Origin: Platycnemis pennipes
Lineage: Eukaryota; Arthropoda; Insecta; Odonata; Platycnemididae
Direction of reading: 5' to 3'
NCBI GenBank assembly: GCA_933228895.1
Contig: OW121853.1
Span: forward strand, 76,058,645-76,122,644
DNA length: 64,000 nucleotides
Shown: positions 11,375 to 21,375 of the stretch, piece by piece
Layout: each line of letters opens with the position of its first letter
How positions within the stretch are numbered: position 1 is the stretch's first letter
Translations under genes and position numbers: made by a program
Notes under the pieces: model-generated
The model's database searches: none
What the model saw: the letters and a program-made list of their open reading frames with translations, nothing else
What the model was told of the DNA's origin: nothing

Positions 11375-11640
11375 ACCGATAGGCGCCTCAGACCGGGAGG
11401 AAAGGTACAAGGATGGGAATGGAAGGGAAAGGAGGAAGGGTGGCGAGAAACCCGGCGTCGTCATTAGCCTGCTCTCAAGAAAAGACGGCAAGAAGACCTC
11501 GGCATAACATCCCATCCGACGGACGGAGTACTGAACTCGAATGCTCTACACGAAGCACCAAATTAGGGGACGGGTAACCATTGAAAAATATATTCTTCTG
11601 CCGGGATTCAAACCCTAGCGAAAAGCCAATGTTCTGTTCA
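11375..11640 (-). mobile_element. SINE family S1, copy b
   Basis: Read right to left. The B-box complement GGGATTCAAACCCTA is near 11602, then the CCATCCGACGGACGGAGTAC block near 11512, AACCCGGCGTCG near 11450, and the tail ending near GGCGCCTCAGACCGGGAGG. It lies head-to-head with copy c, which starts about 80 bases to the right. Confidence 0.8.
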
Positions 11641-11715
11641 CGACAATATCCCAACACAGATCGGATTTCCACCAAAAGCATCTCTTCAACTGCAGGAATA
11701 CGAACTCCTGCTGGG

Positions 11716-12035
11716 GATCGGGTTGGTAAAGTAGTGATTACTAGAGAACTGGCCTCCCATTCCGAGGGCCCGGGTTCGATTCCATGCTTTTTTCAGTGGC
11801 AAACCAGTCCCAATTTGAGTGCGTAGTAGTGGGCATTTCAGGTTCAGTACTCCGTCCGTCGGATGGGACGTTAAGCCGTGGTCCTCTTGGCGCATGTCGT
11901 TAAGAACAGGCTAATGTCGACGCCGGGTTTCTCTCCACCCTTCCTCCATCACTTACCTGCCATTACTCAAATACGCACATATCCTAATCAGTCAAAATGA
12001 CCTCAGCTGTAGGTCGCCCCCCATGAGTAACTAAC
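11716..12035 (+). mobile_element. SINE family S1, copy c, near full length
   Basis: The clearest S1 copy. The tRNA-like head holds an A-box-like GGTTGGTAAAGTAGTGATT and a B box GGGTTCGATTCC near 11772. The body has TTTTCAGTGGCAAACC, TTCAGTACTCCGTCCGTCG, GATGGGACGTTAAGCC, GGTCCTCTTGGCGC, CGTTAAGAACAGGCTAATG and CGCCGGGTTTCTCTCCACCC. The tail region has CCTCAGCTGTAGG. SINEs of this kind carry no protein and depend on a LINE for movement; which LINE is not clear from the tail. Confidence 0.8.
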
Positions 12036-12522
12036 TCGAACTCCTACTCTCCTGGCTGGAAGTCTATATTCCGGGCACTATGCCAATCCGACACTTCACT
12101 TCATTCGAGACCCGTTCCGATAGAATCTTTGAATGTTCGACCTGAAAATCATACTCTTGTATCGAAACCCGTAGAGTTCAAGGTAGTACATATATATATT
12201 TAGTGGAAGATCTAGGTTTCCTAACTTCAGCTTTACCTATACTCTTTCGTTTATTTCTCCATAGAAACGAGGAAGCCTCAGCTGTTCTCAGGTACACATA
12301 AGCACGTCGAAACTCAACTGCAAGGTGACAGACACCCAACACTTGAAAGAGAGAGAGAGATATTTAAGACGCTGCTGGAAGGGTTCCCGACGCCTTTCAA
12401 ACGTTTCCTACGGTTTCTTCTAAATCCGTCCCGGGAGGCAGTCTAGTCCAGGGACGACTTATAGCCAACCATCCACCACCTCCTCCCCTCCCCCTTTCCG
12501 AAAAACGCATTCGGATGAACCA
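12036..12522. other. unassigned, with a short GA repeat
   Basis: A GAGAGAGAGAGA tract lies near 12347-12360. The rest is mixed sequence with a pyrimidine-rich stretch near 12475-12500. No gene recognised. Confidence 0.45.
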
Positions 12523-12837
12523 GGGGGGTTGTGTTTGAAACAGTCGAGATTATTTCGAATAGGTAACCAAGGAGTCACGTGGTATAAACAAGAATTGCTC
12601 TCAAATTTGATGTGTTAAAACCGCTGATTACAACCTCATTCTTTGTCTGCACTTGTGTTATATCTCATTTGTGGGATCTTTAGTCGAGAGAGACGAGAAA
12701 AACTCAAGTGAAAATAAATTTTGATAATGTAACGAGTGATTCAGAGAAATAAAATTTGCAAACCATTCGTGTTTGTACCGCGTGACTCCTTGGTTGCCTA
12801 TACGAGATAATTCTGAAGGTTTCAAACACAACCCCCC
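12523..12837. mobile_element. long-TIR element family M, copy A
   Basis: Starts GGGGGGTTGTGTTTGAAAC and ends with its inverse, GTTTCAAACACAACCCCCC. The terminal inverted repeats are about 80 bases and include GAATAGGTAACCAAGGAGTC and its complement. The unique centre, about 150 bases, holds ACCGCTGATTACAACCTCAT and AGTCGAGAGAGACGAGAAAA. There is no coding capacity, so it is a nonautonomous DNA element (MITE). Four further copies or remnants occur in the window. I could not identify a clear target duplication, so the superfamily is open. Confidence 0.85.
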
Positions 12838-12969
12838 AGGGGCGGGTAAAATGCAGCTCGCTATCCTCATGCGAGGCCCTGAGGTGAAATTGAAAGTTTC
12901 AACTAACACAGCCAAAATCCGAATCCGAATGAATTAGATTTGTTCAGAGAGCTAGACAGTGTTGGTCGA

Positions 12970-13277
12970 TTGGTTATTCCGGGCAGCTGAGATCATTTGC
13001 GCCATTTAGGATAGGTGGGTAATTTGGTAATGATAGGTGTTTTCAGGGAACGGCTTAAGGGTGGAGAGTAACCCGGCGTTGGCATCTACTCTTAACGACA
13101 GGCGCCAAGGGGACCACGGCTTGACGTCCCATCCGACGGACGGAGTACTGAACCTGAAATGCCCTCCACTAGGCACTCAAGTGGGGACCGATTTTCCACT
13201 TTAAAAAATCCGCCACTGCCGGGAATCGAACCGGGGCCCTCGGGAAGGGAGGCCAGTACTCTAGTCACAACGCTAGA
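12970..13277 (-). mobile_element. SINE family S1, copy d
   Basis: Antisense of the S1 consensus. The tail region (GCAGCTGAGATCATTTGCG, TTAGGATAGGTGGGTA) comes first, then AACCCGGCGTTGGC, CCATCCGACGGACGGAGTAC near 13128-13147, TGGGGACCGATTTTCCACT, and the B-box complement CGGGAATCGAACCGGGG near 13219. It runs straight into a CR1-like LINE fragment at about 13275. Confidence 0.85.
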
Positions 13278-13870
13278 CAGTGTGCAGCGCAGAGAGGCTA
13301 GGTTTATAAAAAGTTGTTACGATAGGTTTAGTAATGTATCAGAATTAATGGAAGAATTAGGTTGGGAATCATTATCAGATCGCAGGTTTAAGGTACAGAT
13401 TAAATCTCTTGCAGAGATTTAAAAAGGATACCCGTACTAAAGATGCTAGATATGAATTAAAAATACCAGCGTATTACGCTGAATTTGACCAGATAAATAA
13501 GATTAGAGAGATAGATTGGGGTACCGATAGATTTAAAATGTAATTTTTCCCGTGAATTATAAGATAACATAAAAGGCGACATAGCAAAGGGATAGGTAGG
13601 TGAAATATAGTTAGTCTGTAATGTATGGTGCATGTATTAAAATTACTACCACATGCTTGATAGGTAAAGTCAAATAAAAATATTTAGTTAAATTCCATTA
13701 TAACCAATAATCCCTTTATTACTATGCATAGATACTAACCATGTGGATGCATGTGTTTCGCAGGCCTACTTGCATGTCAATAGTGCATGTTTGGTGATCT
13801 TCACCCCCTGCCACAAACCCTCGCAGTGGCTTGCAGCGTATTTCATATAATGCAGGTATAGCCTCCATCT
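13275..13870 (+). mobile_element. CR1-like LINE, 5'-truncated
   Basis: Contains the last codons of the reverse transcriptase, a ~250-base untranslated region and the standard 3' end (CCCCCTGCCACA, TGGCTTGCAGCGTAT) near 13810-13850. The 5' break point lies exactly at the head of SINE S1 copy d, so the LINE probably inserted beside or into the SINE. Confidence 0.85.
13278..13543 (+). pseudogene. C-terminus of CR1/jockey-like reverse transcriptase
   Basis: Frame one gives SVQRREARFIKSCYDRFSN and GWESLSDRRFKVQIKSL, then stops at about 13422. A second frame continues with LKIPAYYAEFDQINKIREID and stops at 13541-13543. The same two blocks occur in the copies at 15.5 and 20.1 kb, so a single frameshift near 13420 splits this copy. 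Only the thumb/tail portion after the reverse transcriptase domain remains. Confidence 0.75.
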
Positions 13871-13904
13871 GTGGTAAGCATTATCGGTAGTAGTTAGTTA
13901 TCCG

Positions 13905-13960
13905 GGGGACGCAATCGAAAGCTTGGTTAATTTGCGCCATTTTTAGGATAGGTAGGTATT
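13905..13960 (-). mobile_element. SINE S1 tail fragment
   Basis: TTAATTTGCGCCATTTTTAG followed by GATAGGTAGGT matches the tail of the S1 copies at 12.98 and 14.2 kb. No body follows. Confidence 0.5.
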
Positions 13961-14179
13961 AGGGTAGAGGGAGAAATCGGTAGTTTATGTTTACACATCG
14001 TTTAAAGGTTTTAAATTTGTACCAGCCCTAAGGGAATAAAATAAATCCTGGTGGAATAAAATCCATTGATAATTGCCTAAAATATGGCAGTTTAAGTTAC
14101 ACCGCATCGATGAATTTCAGACACGATACAATTGTTGAGTGGTATTAGTAGGAGTATTTATTAGGGGAATGCGACCGTT

Positions 14180-14440
14180 AGCTTAGATATGTTGTGCCAT
14201 TGCTAAGATAGATGGGTGATAGTGTAGAGGAAATGATCTTGGCAAACTTAGAAATGATGGAGAGAAACCGCGTCGGTATTAGCCTGCTTTAAACGAAAAT
14301 GATCCGCGGTTTTACGTCCCATCCGACTGACGAAGTACTGCCCTCGAAGTGCTCTTCATAAAACACTGAAGTGGGAACCGATATAGCAATGGAAAGTCTC
14401 TACCAGTGTCGAGACTTGAACTCAGGATCTCAGGAGCATA
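14180..14440 (-). mobile_element. SINE family S1, copy e, diverged
   Basis: Antisense S1 blocks in order: GCCATTGCTAAGATAGATGG, GAGAGAAACCGCGTCGG, TTACGTCCCATCCGACTGAC, AGTGGGAACCGAT and a B-box complement GTCGAGACTTGAACTCAGG. More diverged than copies c and d. Confidence 0.75.
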
Positions 14441-15135
14441 TATATTGTTGTTGATACATACATTAAATAATGAGATTTTAATTTACCAACTTAGAATAGT
14501 ATCTCAAATTAAAAGCGTCTTGTGTTACAAATCGGAACCCAGAGACACTCTCCTTGGAATTGCAAGCTCATTACTGACGCAAATTAGTCAAATTTAGTAC
14601 TTGTTTGTATAATTTTTTTAGTAAATCACATGCATAATTAAAAATGTCACTTTTTTGATATTGCTATGTTATTCTCTTGTTTGTAAAAATGTATTTATTG
14701 CTTTCGAATGCATTTACTAGTGACGAGATATAGATGTTTCTATCCCGTCTTAAAATTTAGCCGACCTCAAGCCAGGGCTTAACCCGCAATCCAGCGATCC
14801 TCACCTTCCAAATATCCCCATCATCCTCAATCCCTACCTTACTCTTCTCACGCTCTGGAACTCAAGGGAGAGAACTTGGGTTGGGGGAGGATCAGAAAAA
14901 GAATAAGATGAGCATCGCGCCGCGTCAAGGAAGCCGGAAGCGAGGGAAGGAGGGAGGGCCCTCTCCCGGCCCTCGAATATGCCGGTATCTTCGAGTCGAC
15001 TGACTCGAAGGAGCACGCTCTTGCCTTGGCTTGCCACTGACCGCTAGGCGCGCTTCGAAGGAGGTTGTGAGGAATGTCATTGTTTCTGGAGGGTGGTGAG
15101 ATGGCGCAGGGTGATGCGCGATTGTTCCTCCACAC
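14441..15135. other. unassigned; GC-rich second half
   Basis: 14441-14760 is AT-rich. 14820-15130 is GC-rich with purine tracts (GGGAAGGAGGGAGGG) and two overlapping minus frames of 67 and 95 codons that compete with each other. No domain seen. Confidence 0.4.
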
Positions 15136-15446
15136 GGAGGTTGTGTTCGAAATCGTCGTGATTATCTCGAATAGGTAACCAAGGAGTCACGTGGTATAAA
15201 CTCGAATGGTTCGCCATTTTGGGGTGTTCAAACCGCTGATTACAACCTCATTCATTGTTTACACTCGTGCTTTATCTCATCAGGGCCTCTATAGTCGAGA
15301 CAGATGAGAAAAACTCGAGTGGATTAAATTAATGATATTGCAACGAGCGATTCAGACACTATAAATTTACAAACCTTTCGTGATTGTGCCACGTGACTCC
15401 TTGGTTACCTGTTCGATATAATCCCGACGGTCTCAGCCTCAACCCC
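15136..15446. mobile_element. family M, copy B
   Basis: Same orientation as copy A. It has GAGGTTGTGTTCGAAATCG at the left and GACGGTCTCAGCCTCAACCCC at the right, with intact GAATAGGTAACCAAGGAGTC and its complement. The centre has ACCGCTGATTACAACCTCAT and AGTCGAGACAGATGAG, as in copy A. Confidence 0.85.
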
Positions 15447-15489
15447 ACAGGGGCACGATGGGCACCGACTTTATGACTACTCTAACATT

Positions 15490-15835
15490 ATTGCAAGTAC
15501 CTTTCCCTTTGCTAAGCTGCCTATTGTGTTTTCTTATAGTGCTGGGGAAAAATGCCATTTTGAACCTATCAGTACGACAATCTATCTCTCTAATCTTATT
15601 TACCTGGTCGAATCTAGCATAATACGCTGGTATTTTTAGTATAAATCTAACATCTTCAGTAAAGCTATCCGTTTCAAAGTTCCGTAATAGATTTAATCTG
15701 TACCTACTTTAACCTACAATCTGATAATGATTCCCAACCTAATTCTTTTATTAATTCTGATACACTATAAAACCTATCGTAAAGCCTTTTGACAAACCTA
15801 GCTGCTTTCGATGTTCCTTTATAAATTCTTTAAGA
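15490..15835 (-). mobile_element. CR1-like LINE fragment, coding part only
   Basis: The minus strand gives broken pieces of the same C-terminal protein as at 13.3 kb: ARFVKRLYDRFYSVSELIKE, LGWESLSD, then after a frameshift FILKIPAYYARFDQVNKIRE, and finally DRFKMAFFPSTIRKHN. At least one stop and one frameshift interrupt it. The usual 3' tail is missing, so this copy is broken at both ends. Confidence 0.8.
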
Positions 15836-16498
15836 GGGAGAGATCCGAGATTTAACAGCACTGTTCAGGTTGTACCCTCGCGGAGAATGAGAGAATTCAA
15901 TCTTGGGAAGGAGACATCACTGAATAATCTCAAGCAGGAGCATGCTGAAGACGAACACTCCGATTGGCGATAACATGTTGAACGACGACATTATCGTATC
16001 GTTGTCGCCTTTGCAAAAGCAAGATAGATTATATCCTGGATGAAGTAATACAGTGGTCTTCTCCCACATTCTTACACCGCCTTGCCTTCGCTTTCTTTTA
16101 TTTTTTTACAAAGAAATAGGGGGAGGGGTGTGGGGCCTCTTGATATTGAAAACGAGAGAAGGTGACCTTGGCCGCCGCGGTCTTGCCTTCGGGCGCTCGA
16201 GTGAAAATGAAAAGAGAAAACCTCGCTGTGACCGTAAAGGGCGGTCGACCCATTTCCGCGGATGTGGGAAGAGATAGGGAGCGGGCCATGCATATTCATC
16301 CGTAGGTATTTTGAGTACCGTAATGAATACACTATAGTAGCGGGATGAGTACATAGATACCTCGATGAGTACCCGATACTCTGAAGCAATTACTTGAGAG
16401 CCCTAGTGAGTACATAATTAGCGAGTAGGTACAGTTTCGTCATATTACGTTCTGCATAACCTCGACGTATAAAGGAACGACGGAAAGCAAATCACAAT
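15836..16498. other. unassigned, GC-rich middle
   Basis: 16060-16280 is CpG-rich with short competing frames on both strands. 16285-16430 contains several loose repeats of GATGAGTAC or GTGAGTACAT. No gene recognised. Confidence 0.4.
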
Positions 16499-17060
16499 TT
16501 TCCTTGCATCTATAAAATACCCCGCAAGGCACCATAAAAGTGTATGGCAGGGGGTGAATTCACACCAAACATGCATTACATATCACACATAAAAAGGATA
16601 GTAATGATATACTAGTCTAAACTTCACAATTTAAAAAAAAGATTAAATTAACAAATGAAGCATGCTAAAACATGCCGTTAGTTGGGGAAACATAAAGTCC
16701 TTTTACCAACATACCACTAACTATGTTATTTACTAATACTCTCGTATTCATGCAATTGGTTATATTTACCGCTATTCATATCCCTAATTGTACGAGGCAA
16801 GAAGGACATATTGAACTGTCAGTTTGGCAATCAATTTCTCTAATTTTATGACTGTGGTCCAGTCTACCATAATAATTTGGGAGTTCGCAAAATATTCATA
16901 ACCTCATCGGTTAAAATATTGTCTTGGAATTTATTTAAGAGATTAAGTCTAAATTACAACCTACAACCTGACAATGATACCCATTTTAATTAAGTTTCCA
17001 TACAGTGTATAGAGTTTATACTATGCTTAAACGCTTGCTAATATAGCTTTTATAGCTGTT
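16499..17060 (-). mobile_element. CR1-like LINE, 5'-truncated, decayed
   Basis: A standard 3' end on the minus strand (antisense ATACCCCGCAAGGCACC, then GTGTATGGCAGGGGGTG) is followed by an A-rich untranslated region. From about 16750 to 17040 there is decayed coding sequence resembling the copy at 20 kb: the complements of ATTAGGGATATGAATAGCGG and TGGACCACAGTCATAAAATT are both visible. Several stops interrupt it. Confidence 0.8.
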
Positions 17061-17431
17061 ATCGGATGGACCAATTTGATGCAAAAAACTTTGGAAAAAA
17101 AGAGTGAATGAGCAGGTTACAAAAATTAATATTTTCCGCGATATTTCCATTCAAGCTTAACCTTTCCACAATGTTAACCATTTCCACAACTCCTTGATCC
17201 GTTAAATATATACAAATGACCTGTTATGTTGATTCTTTTCGTTGTATCAAGCTTTTAGGACACCTAAGTATATGTACAGTGCGATTTTGCCAAGGAATTC
17301 CGATCATCTAACGCCCGAAGGTCCGCAAAATACTACTTTGAGTTCCAGAGGAATTTCCACTTTTACTTTGAAGTTATCTTTCTCCCTCTCGAAGAAATAC
17401 CCCCAGGCGTAACTTTGTGGAATTGAATCAT
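17061..17431. other. unassigned AT-rich sequence
   Basis: Nothing recognised. Confidence 0.45.
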
Positions 17432-17558
17432 CATGAAAATAAAAATGACTTGGTATATTCCACACCTGTATTAACAAGACGGAACGCTATAGCCGTCGAA
17501 ACCGCGGTCGGTCTTTTAATACAAGTCTGGAATATACCAAGTCATTTTTATTTTCACG
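17432..17558. repeat. foldback element, second Penelope-like terminus candidate
   Basis: The arms share ATAAAAATGACTTGGTATAT and then CC.C.CCTGTATTAA-like sequence. The centre carries GCCGTCGAAACCGCGGTCGG. The layout (inverted arms ending in an A/T-rich tract, GTCGAAACC core) is the same as at 9.6-9.8 kb, but the sequence is different, suggesting two related families. Confidence 0.55.
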
Positions 17559-18310
17559 TTTCTCTCTCTCCCTCTTTTTGTGTTCTAAAAGTAATGTTCG
17601 CTCGTTTGGGCCCCATCGCGGCGTGGGCCATTTTCACCTCTTGCTCATATTTAGGCGAAGGCCCCCACTGGCCGGGGGTGTGAGGGGGTATTAGATGTGT
17701 TTCGGTCAACGCGACCGAGAAATTTCCATGCCAAGGTCGACTTCAGCGCGTGGAAACGACAAATCTTCGTCTGGCTTTTCAAATTATCCCCCCCCCCCCC
17801 CCAGCCCCCTCATCCCTTCCTCCTCCTTCTTCGCGGGACTGCGTCTTGGTTCCTGCGTCTTCTAAGGCGGTTGCTTTGAGTGAGATTGGTGGGTGTGGAA
17901 TATTCTGTGTGTCCCTTTCGACGCTTCGAGAGAGCGGCTGTATTTAGTCGGCTCGCGGTGCATAACTCGCCGGGAATTATTTGCCTCAGACGTCCAGAGA
18001 ACTGTGATTTTCGTACGCGCCTATAAATTACCAGCGTCCCTGTTTTTTTTTCTTTTTTCACGGCAGGAAGTTCCCACGCGTAAAAATTCGAATGAGACGA
18101 TTGGTACGCTAGGATTGAAATGGAAATTCGTTCATTTAAGAGGTGTGGGTAGTGTGACCTGCGGGTCTTGCGAGAAAAGAAATTCATCGCGTTTTGAGTC
18201 CAGTCACGTCTTTTTGTTGGAAACGAGAGGAGAAATGCAGTCACAGTCCTTCGTGGCACTTCGTAGCATTCTCGTGTCCAACGCCAACATCTTTGTATTC
18301 TTTTAAAGTT
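17559..18310. other. CpG-rich block, possible regulatory or first-exon region
   Basis: GC- and CG-rich relative to its surroundings. It includes a run of 15 C at 17788-17802 and long overlapping frames on opposite strands (137 codons at 17893-18306 plus, 149 codons at 17810-18259 minus). Neither has a recognisable domain, and reciprocal open frames are expected in CG-rich DNA. I cannot support an exon call. Confidence 0.3.
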
Positions 18311-18920
18311 CTCCCCAAATATCCTCGGAAATCTGAAATTTCTTTTGTTAAATTTGATTTTTTGCGTACTTGTTGGAGCTATGAAATTCGTGCACTCTTC
18401 TCATTATTTGAATCGAACCTACTAAAAATTTGGTTAAAAATAAAGATCCATTTTCAGGATTATCCAAAATTTATTCCCGGTCAATAAGGGTCAGGGTTCG
18501 TCGAACACCAAAATAGCATAGCGACTGTGAAGTTAAGAACACGGGGGAATCTCTTGTTATCCCTGAAAATAAAGCCAAAAAAAAAACTAACTTCCAGGAT
18601 TTCCTGCGCTAGGGAACATGTGGGAAATATTTCGATTATAGTTTCTCCAAGTCCATTATCTATAACTTAAAGCGTCTCTGTAATTTTTAACATCAGAAAC
18701 ATAAACTGGTAGTTAATCGGGATTGATGCCTGGATAACGGAAACGTGCGAAAAAGATGTTCCTTTTTTTCTTCATACAGTGGTAGATTTCTGAGCAGCAA
18801 CCATACGATGGTATTTTGTTTTTCATAGTGATTTATTTTATAGCGAGGCGAGGCTAGGATAATGATACATAGTTTTGAAAAAAATATTTCCCCTCTTTAA
18901 TTTTGGGAGTGTTGGCAGTC
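18311..18920. other. unassigned
   Basis: AT-rich; nothing recognised. Confidence 0.45.
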
Positions 18921-19112
18921 TATATATATTAATTTTGTAGCGGGAACACTCAGTCATTCTGTGTCCGTTTTGTTTCTATCTCTACCAATGTTTGAGCTAA
19001 AAGAGTGAGGTTTGGTGAGTTGAGTGTGGATTTTCTGTCTGCCTTATTTGGTAGTAGTTTTGGATTTTTAGCAGTTTGTTGTGCAGAGAAAAATGCAAAA
19101 GAAAAATTTGTG
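18921..19112 (+). repeat. local duplication, unit 1
   Basis: Starts TATATATTAATTTTGTAG and contains TTTGAGCTAAAAGAGTGAGG and GTGCAGAGAAAAATGCAAAA. The second unit begins about 543 bases to the right. Strand is arbitrary. On the minus strand both units are open for about 50 codons, but roughly 17 base differences in about 146 produce about as many amino-acid changes as chance would, so they are not under visible protein selection. Confidence 0.8.
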
Positions 19113-19463
19113 TTTTGCCTTTCTTTTAGCATGGGGATCCAGTTGCTATGCAAATTTGTTTACGTTGCTAAGTAAATGTGTTTAAGGTTTTGGTAAAGGG
19201 AGCAGAAATTGGAATGAAGAATTTGAAGAAAGTGTAATTAGTTTCATCAATCAATTTTGTAAGTACGAAAATATTAATTGACGTTTTCAATGTGCAGGTA
19301 GTGAAATAAAACAATTTTTGCCTACCGGCCCCGATCTTGTGTATATGAAATGTGAATTTCAAAGCAAGGCGTTTTGAAATACTTTTCTAATAGGTAGTTG
19401 AAAGAAGGTTATAAAACTTTTATTATGCATTAATGTTTGTTGATAAATCAGCATGTTAATTCC

Positions 19464-19652
19464 AATATATATTAATTTTGTAGGGTGTCAGTCAGTCCGT
19501 CATTCTGAATCCGTTTTGTTTTGTTCTCTCCCAAGTTTTGAGCTAAAAGAGTGAGGTTTGGTGCGTTGAGTGTGGATTCTCTGTCTGTATGATTTGGTAG
19601 TAATTTTGGATTATTAGCAGTTTGCGGTGCAGAGAAAAATGCAAAAAACGTG
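19464..19652 (+). repeat. local duplication, unit 2
   Basis: About 88 percent identical by eye to 18921-19112, in direct orientation, with matching ends at ATATATATTAATTTTGTAG and GAGAAAAATGCAAAA. The sequence between the units (19113-19463) is not repeated. Confidence 0.8.
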
Positions 19653-19989
19653 GTTTTTGAGAGTGGGAGACAGCATATAATGAAAATATGGCGTGGAAAA
19701 AAGTACAAAAACGTATAACGTAACTAGAGTGGGACACATTTCTCTATTTATATAATAGCCATTTCCTTACCTCTGCATGCGAAGTGCTTATGAAAAGTCC
19801 CTGCAAAGCAGGCAGCAGGCCTGGTAGTCTAAGTATTAATAGTTGGTAATATATCACTGACGTTGTGGTTTTTAATGGATTAAAGAATCAAATTTAAGTC
19901 GTTAAGTTGATTACAGGGATCGTTCTACTGCGCATTATTCATTTCTGTTAAGCTGTTGCCGAGCAAGTTTAAGTGCATGCCTTAGTAGT
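19653..19989. other. unassigned
   Basis: Nothing recognised. Confidence 0.4.
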
Positions 19990-20665
19990 TATTTATGTGT
20001 ACGAGATGTGTACGAGCAATCAGCTACTTTTCCCTTGTTAGACCTCATTTGGAATATGCTGCCAGTGTATGGGATCCCTACGAAATCGGTCTAAATAATT
20101 AACTTGAACGTGTGCAGCGAAGATCGGCAAGATTTGTAAAGGGACGGTACGATAACTATATTAGCGTAACCAGTCTATTAAATGAATTAAATTGGGAATC
20201 ATTGTCAGGTCGTACGTTGAAATTTAGACAAACTCTTAAATAAATCCCAAGATAATATTTTCAGTGATGACGTTAGAAATATTTTGCGAACCCCAACTTA
20301 CTATGGTAGACTGGACCACAATCACAAAATTAGATGAATTGATTGCCTGACTGACAGATTCAAAATGTCCTTTTTTCCTCGTACAATTAGGGATGTGAAT
20401 AACGGTAAATATATCCAGTACGAGTGTAGCAATGGATAACATTGGTAGCTGCATGTTGTTATAAGGACTTGAAGCTAACCCAACTAACAGAATGTTTTTG
20501 CATGTTTTCTTTGCTATTTGTATCTTTTTTTAAATAGTGTAGTTTATAACAGTGTATAAATTCTAATCCTTTTTTATGCATGATATGTAGAGCTTGTTTG
20601 GTGAGAGTTCACCCCCTGCCACACACTTTTATGGTGGCTTGCAGGGTATTATGTAGATGTATGTT
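19990..20665 (+). mobile_element. CR1-like LINE, 5'-truncated, best preserved copy
   Basis: About 675 bases: coding remnant, then an A/T-rich untranslated region, then the conserved 3' end (TTCACCCCCTGCCACACAC, GGTGGCTTGCAGGGTATT) and a short TGTAGATGTA tail near 20650. This copy ties the many orphan 3' ends in the window to a reverse transcriptase-bearing element. Confidence 0.9.
20022..20425 (+). pseudogene. C-terminal part of CR1/jockey-like reverse transcriptase
   Basis: The frame starting at 20022 reads SYFSLVRPHLEYAASVWDPY, the familiar segment after the catalytic domain of CR1/jockey-group reverse transcriptases. It reaches a stop at 20100-20102, where a glutamine codon would be expected. 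It continues with LERVQRRSARFVKGRYDNYI and LLNELNWESLSGRTLKFR to a stop at 20241. A shifted frame then gives NILRTPTYYGRLDHNHKI and TDRFKMSFFPRTIRDVNNG. One premature stop and at least one frameshift make it dead. Confidence 0.85.
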
Positions 20666-21269
20666 TTAAAGCCTGTTACGATCGAGAACTTGAAGGTCGT
20701 TTATTATTTGTTTGGAGCATTCAATAATTACTGCAATGAAAATTGTGCTCAATAACAACCGCTTTCATATTTATATCCTAAGCTGCTCCATGTTGGGTAG
20801 GGCAGCATTGACTGGGTATAATTTTAGGTTCCCTAATCTTTTCGCGGTTGAGTGCCGACCTCGGATCTTAACGCTGAGCTTTTAGAACAAGATCGTGACC
20901 CCCCCCTCTCTCCTCGAGGTCAGGAATTTGAATTTCTATCGCGCCGAATATGGGCACACACGATCTCCGCTCCCATATGGGTTTCTGTCTGAAGACGTTG
21001 AAAAGGCCGGTCTGTCCTGTCACGGCGTGTCCGGGCGCTTTTCTTAAGAGGCGAAATTCGTGAAAGGAAAATGTCCCTCCCGACGTCACCAGGCCCTCAC
21101 CTCAAAAGAAAATAAAAGGTCTCCGGCGTGTCCTCATCAATTTGTCTTCAGAGATCCTGTTTTCGGAGCTAATACGAAGCTAATATCTTTGTCCTACCTC
21201 TAAGCCAATCTTATTCTTGGATTATATTAAATACAGAGTCTCTATGCTCTAGGTATCGTGTAGATGTAG
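20666..21269. other. unassigned
   Basis: 20870-21110 is somewhat GC-rich; a 73-codon minus frame lies there without motif. Nothing else recognised. Confidence 0.4.
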
Positions 21270-21375
21270 ATACCCTATAGTTGCTTTTTTGCATGTCGGT
21301 AGTGCATGCTTGGTGATCTTCACCCCCTGCCACACACCCTCGCGGTTGCTTGCAGGGTATCGTGTAGATGTACAT
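21270..21375 (+). mobile_element. CR1-like LINE 3' end
   Basis: CTTCACCCCCTGCCACACAC, then TTGCTTGCAGGGTATCGTG and a TAGATGTACAT tail. Just upstream (21250-21280) is another GTATCGTGTAGATGTAGATA, so two 3' ends may be nested. Confidence 0.8.

Noticed and set aside
17810..18306. Overlapping 149-codon minus and 137-codon plus frames
   Set aside because: Reciprocal open frames are expected where CG-rich sequence suppresses stop codons. No homology recognised on either strand.
18950..19708. Two similar minus-strand frames that look like a duplicated small gene
   Set aside because: Substitutions between the copies mostly change amino acids, and the frames do not share start codons. Treated as a noncoding duplication.
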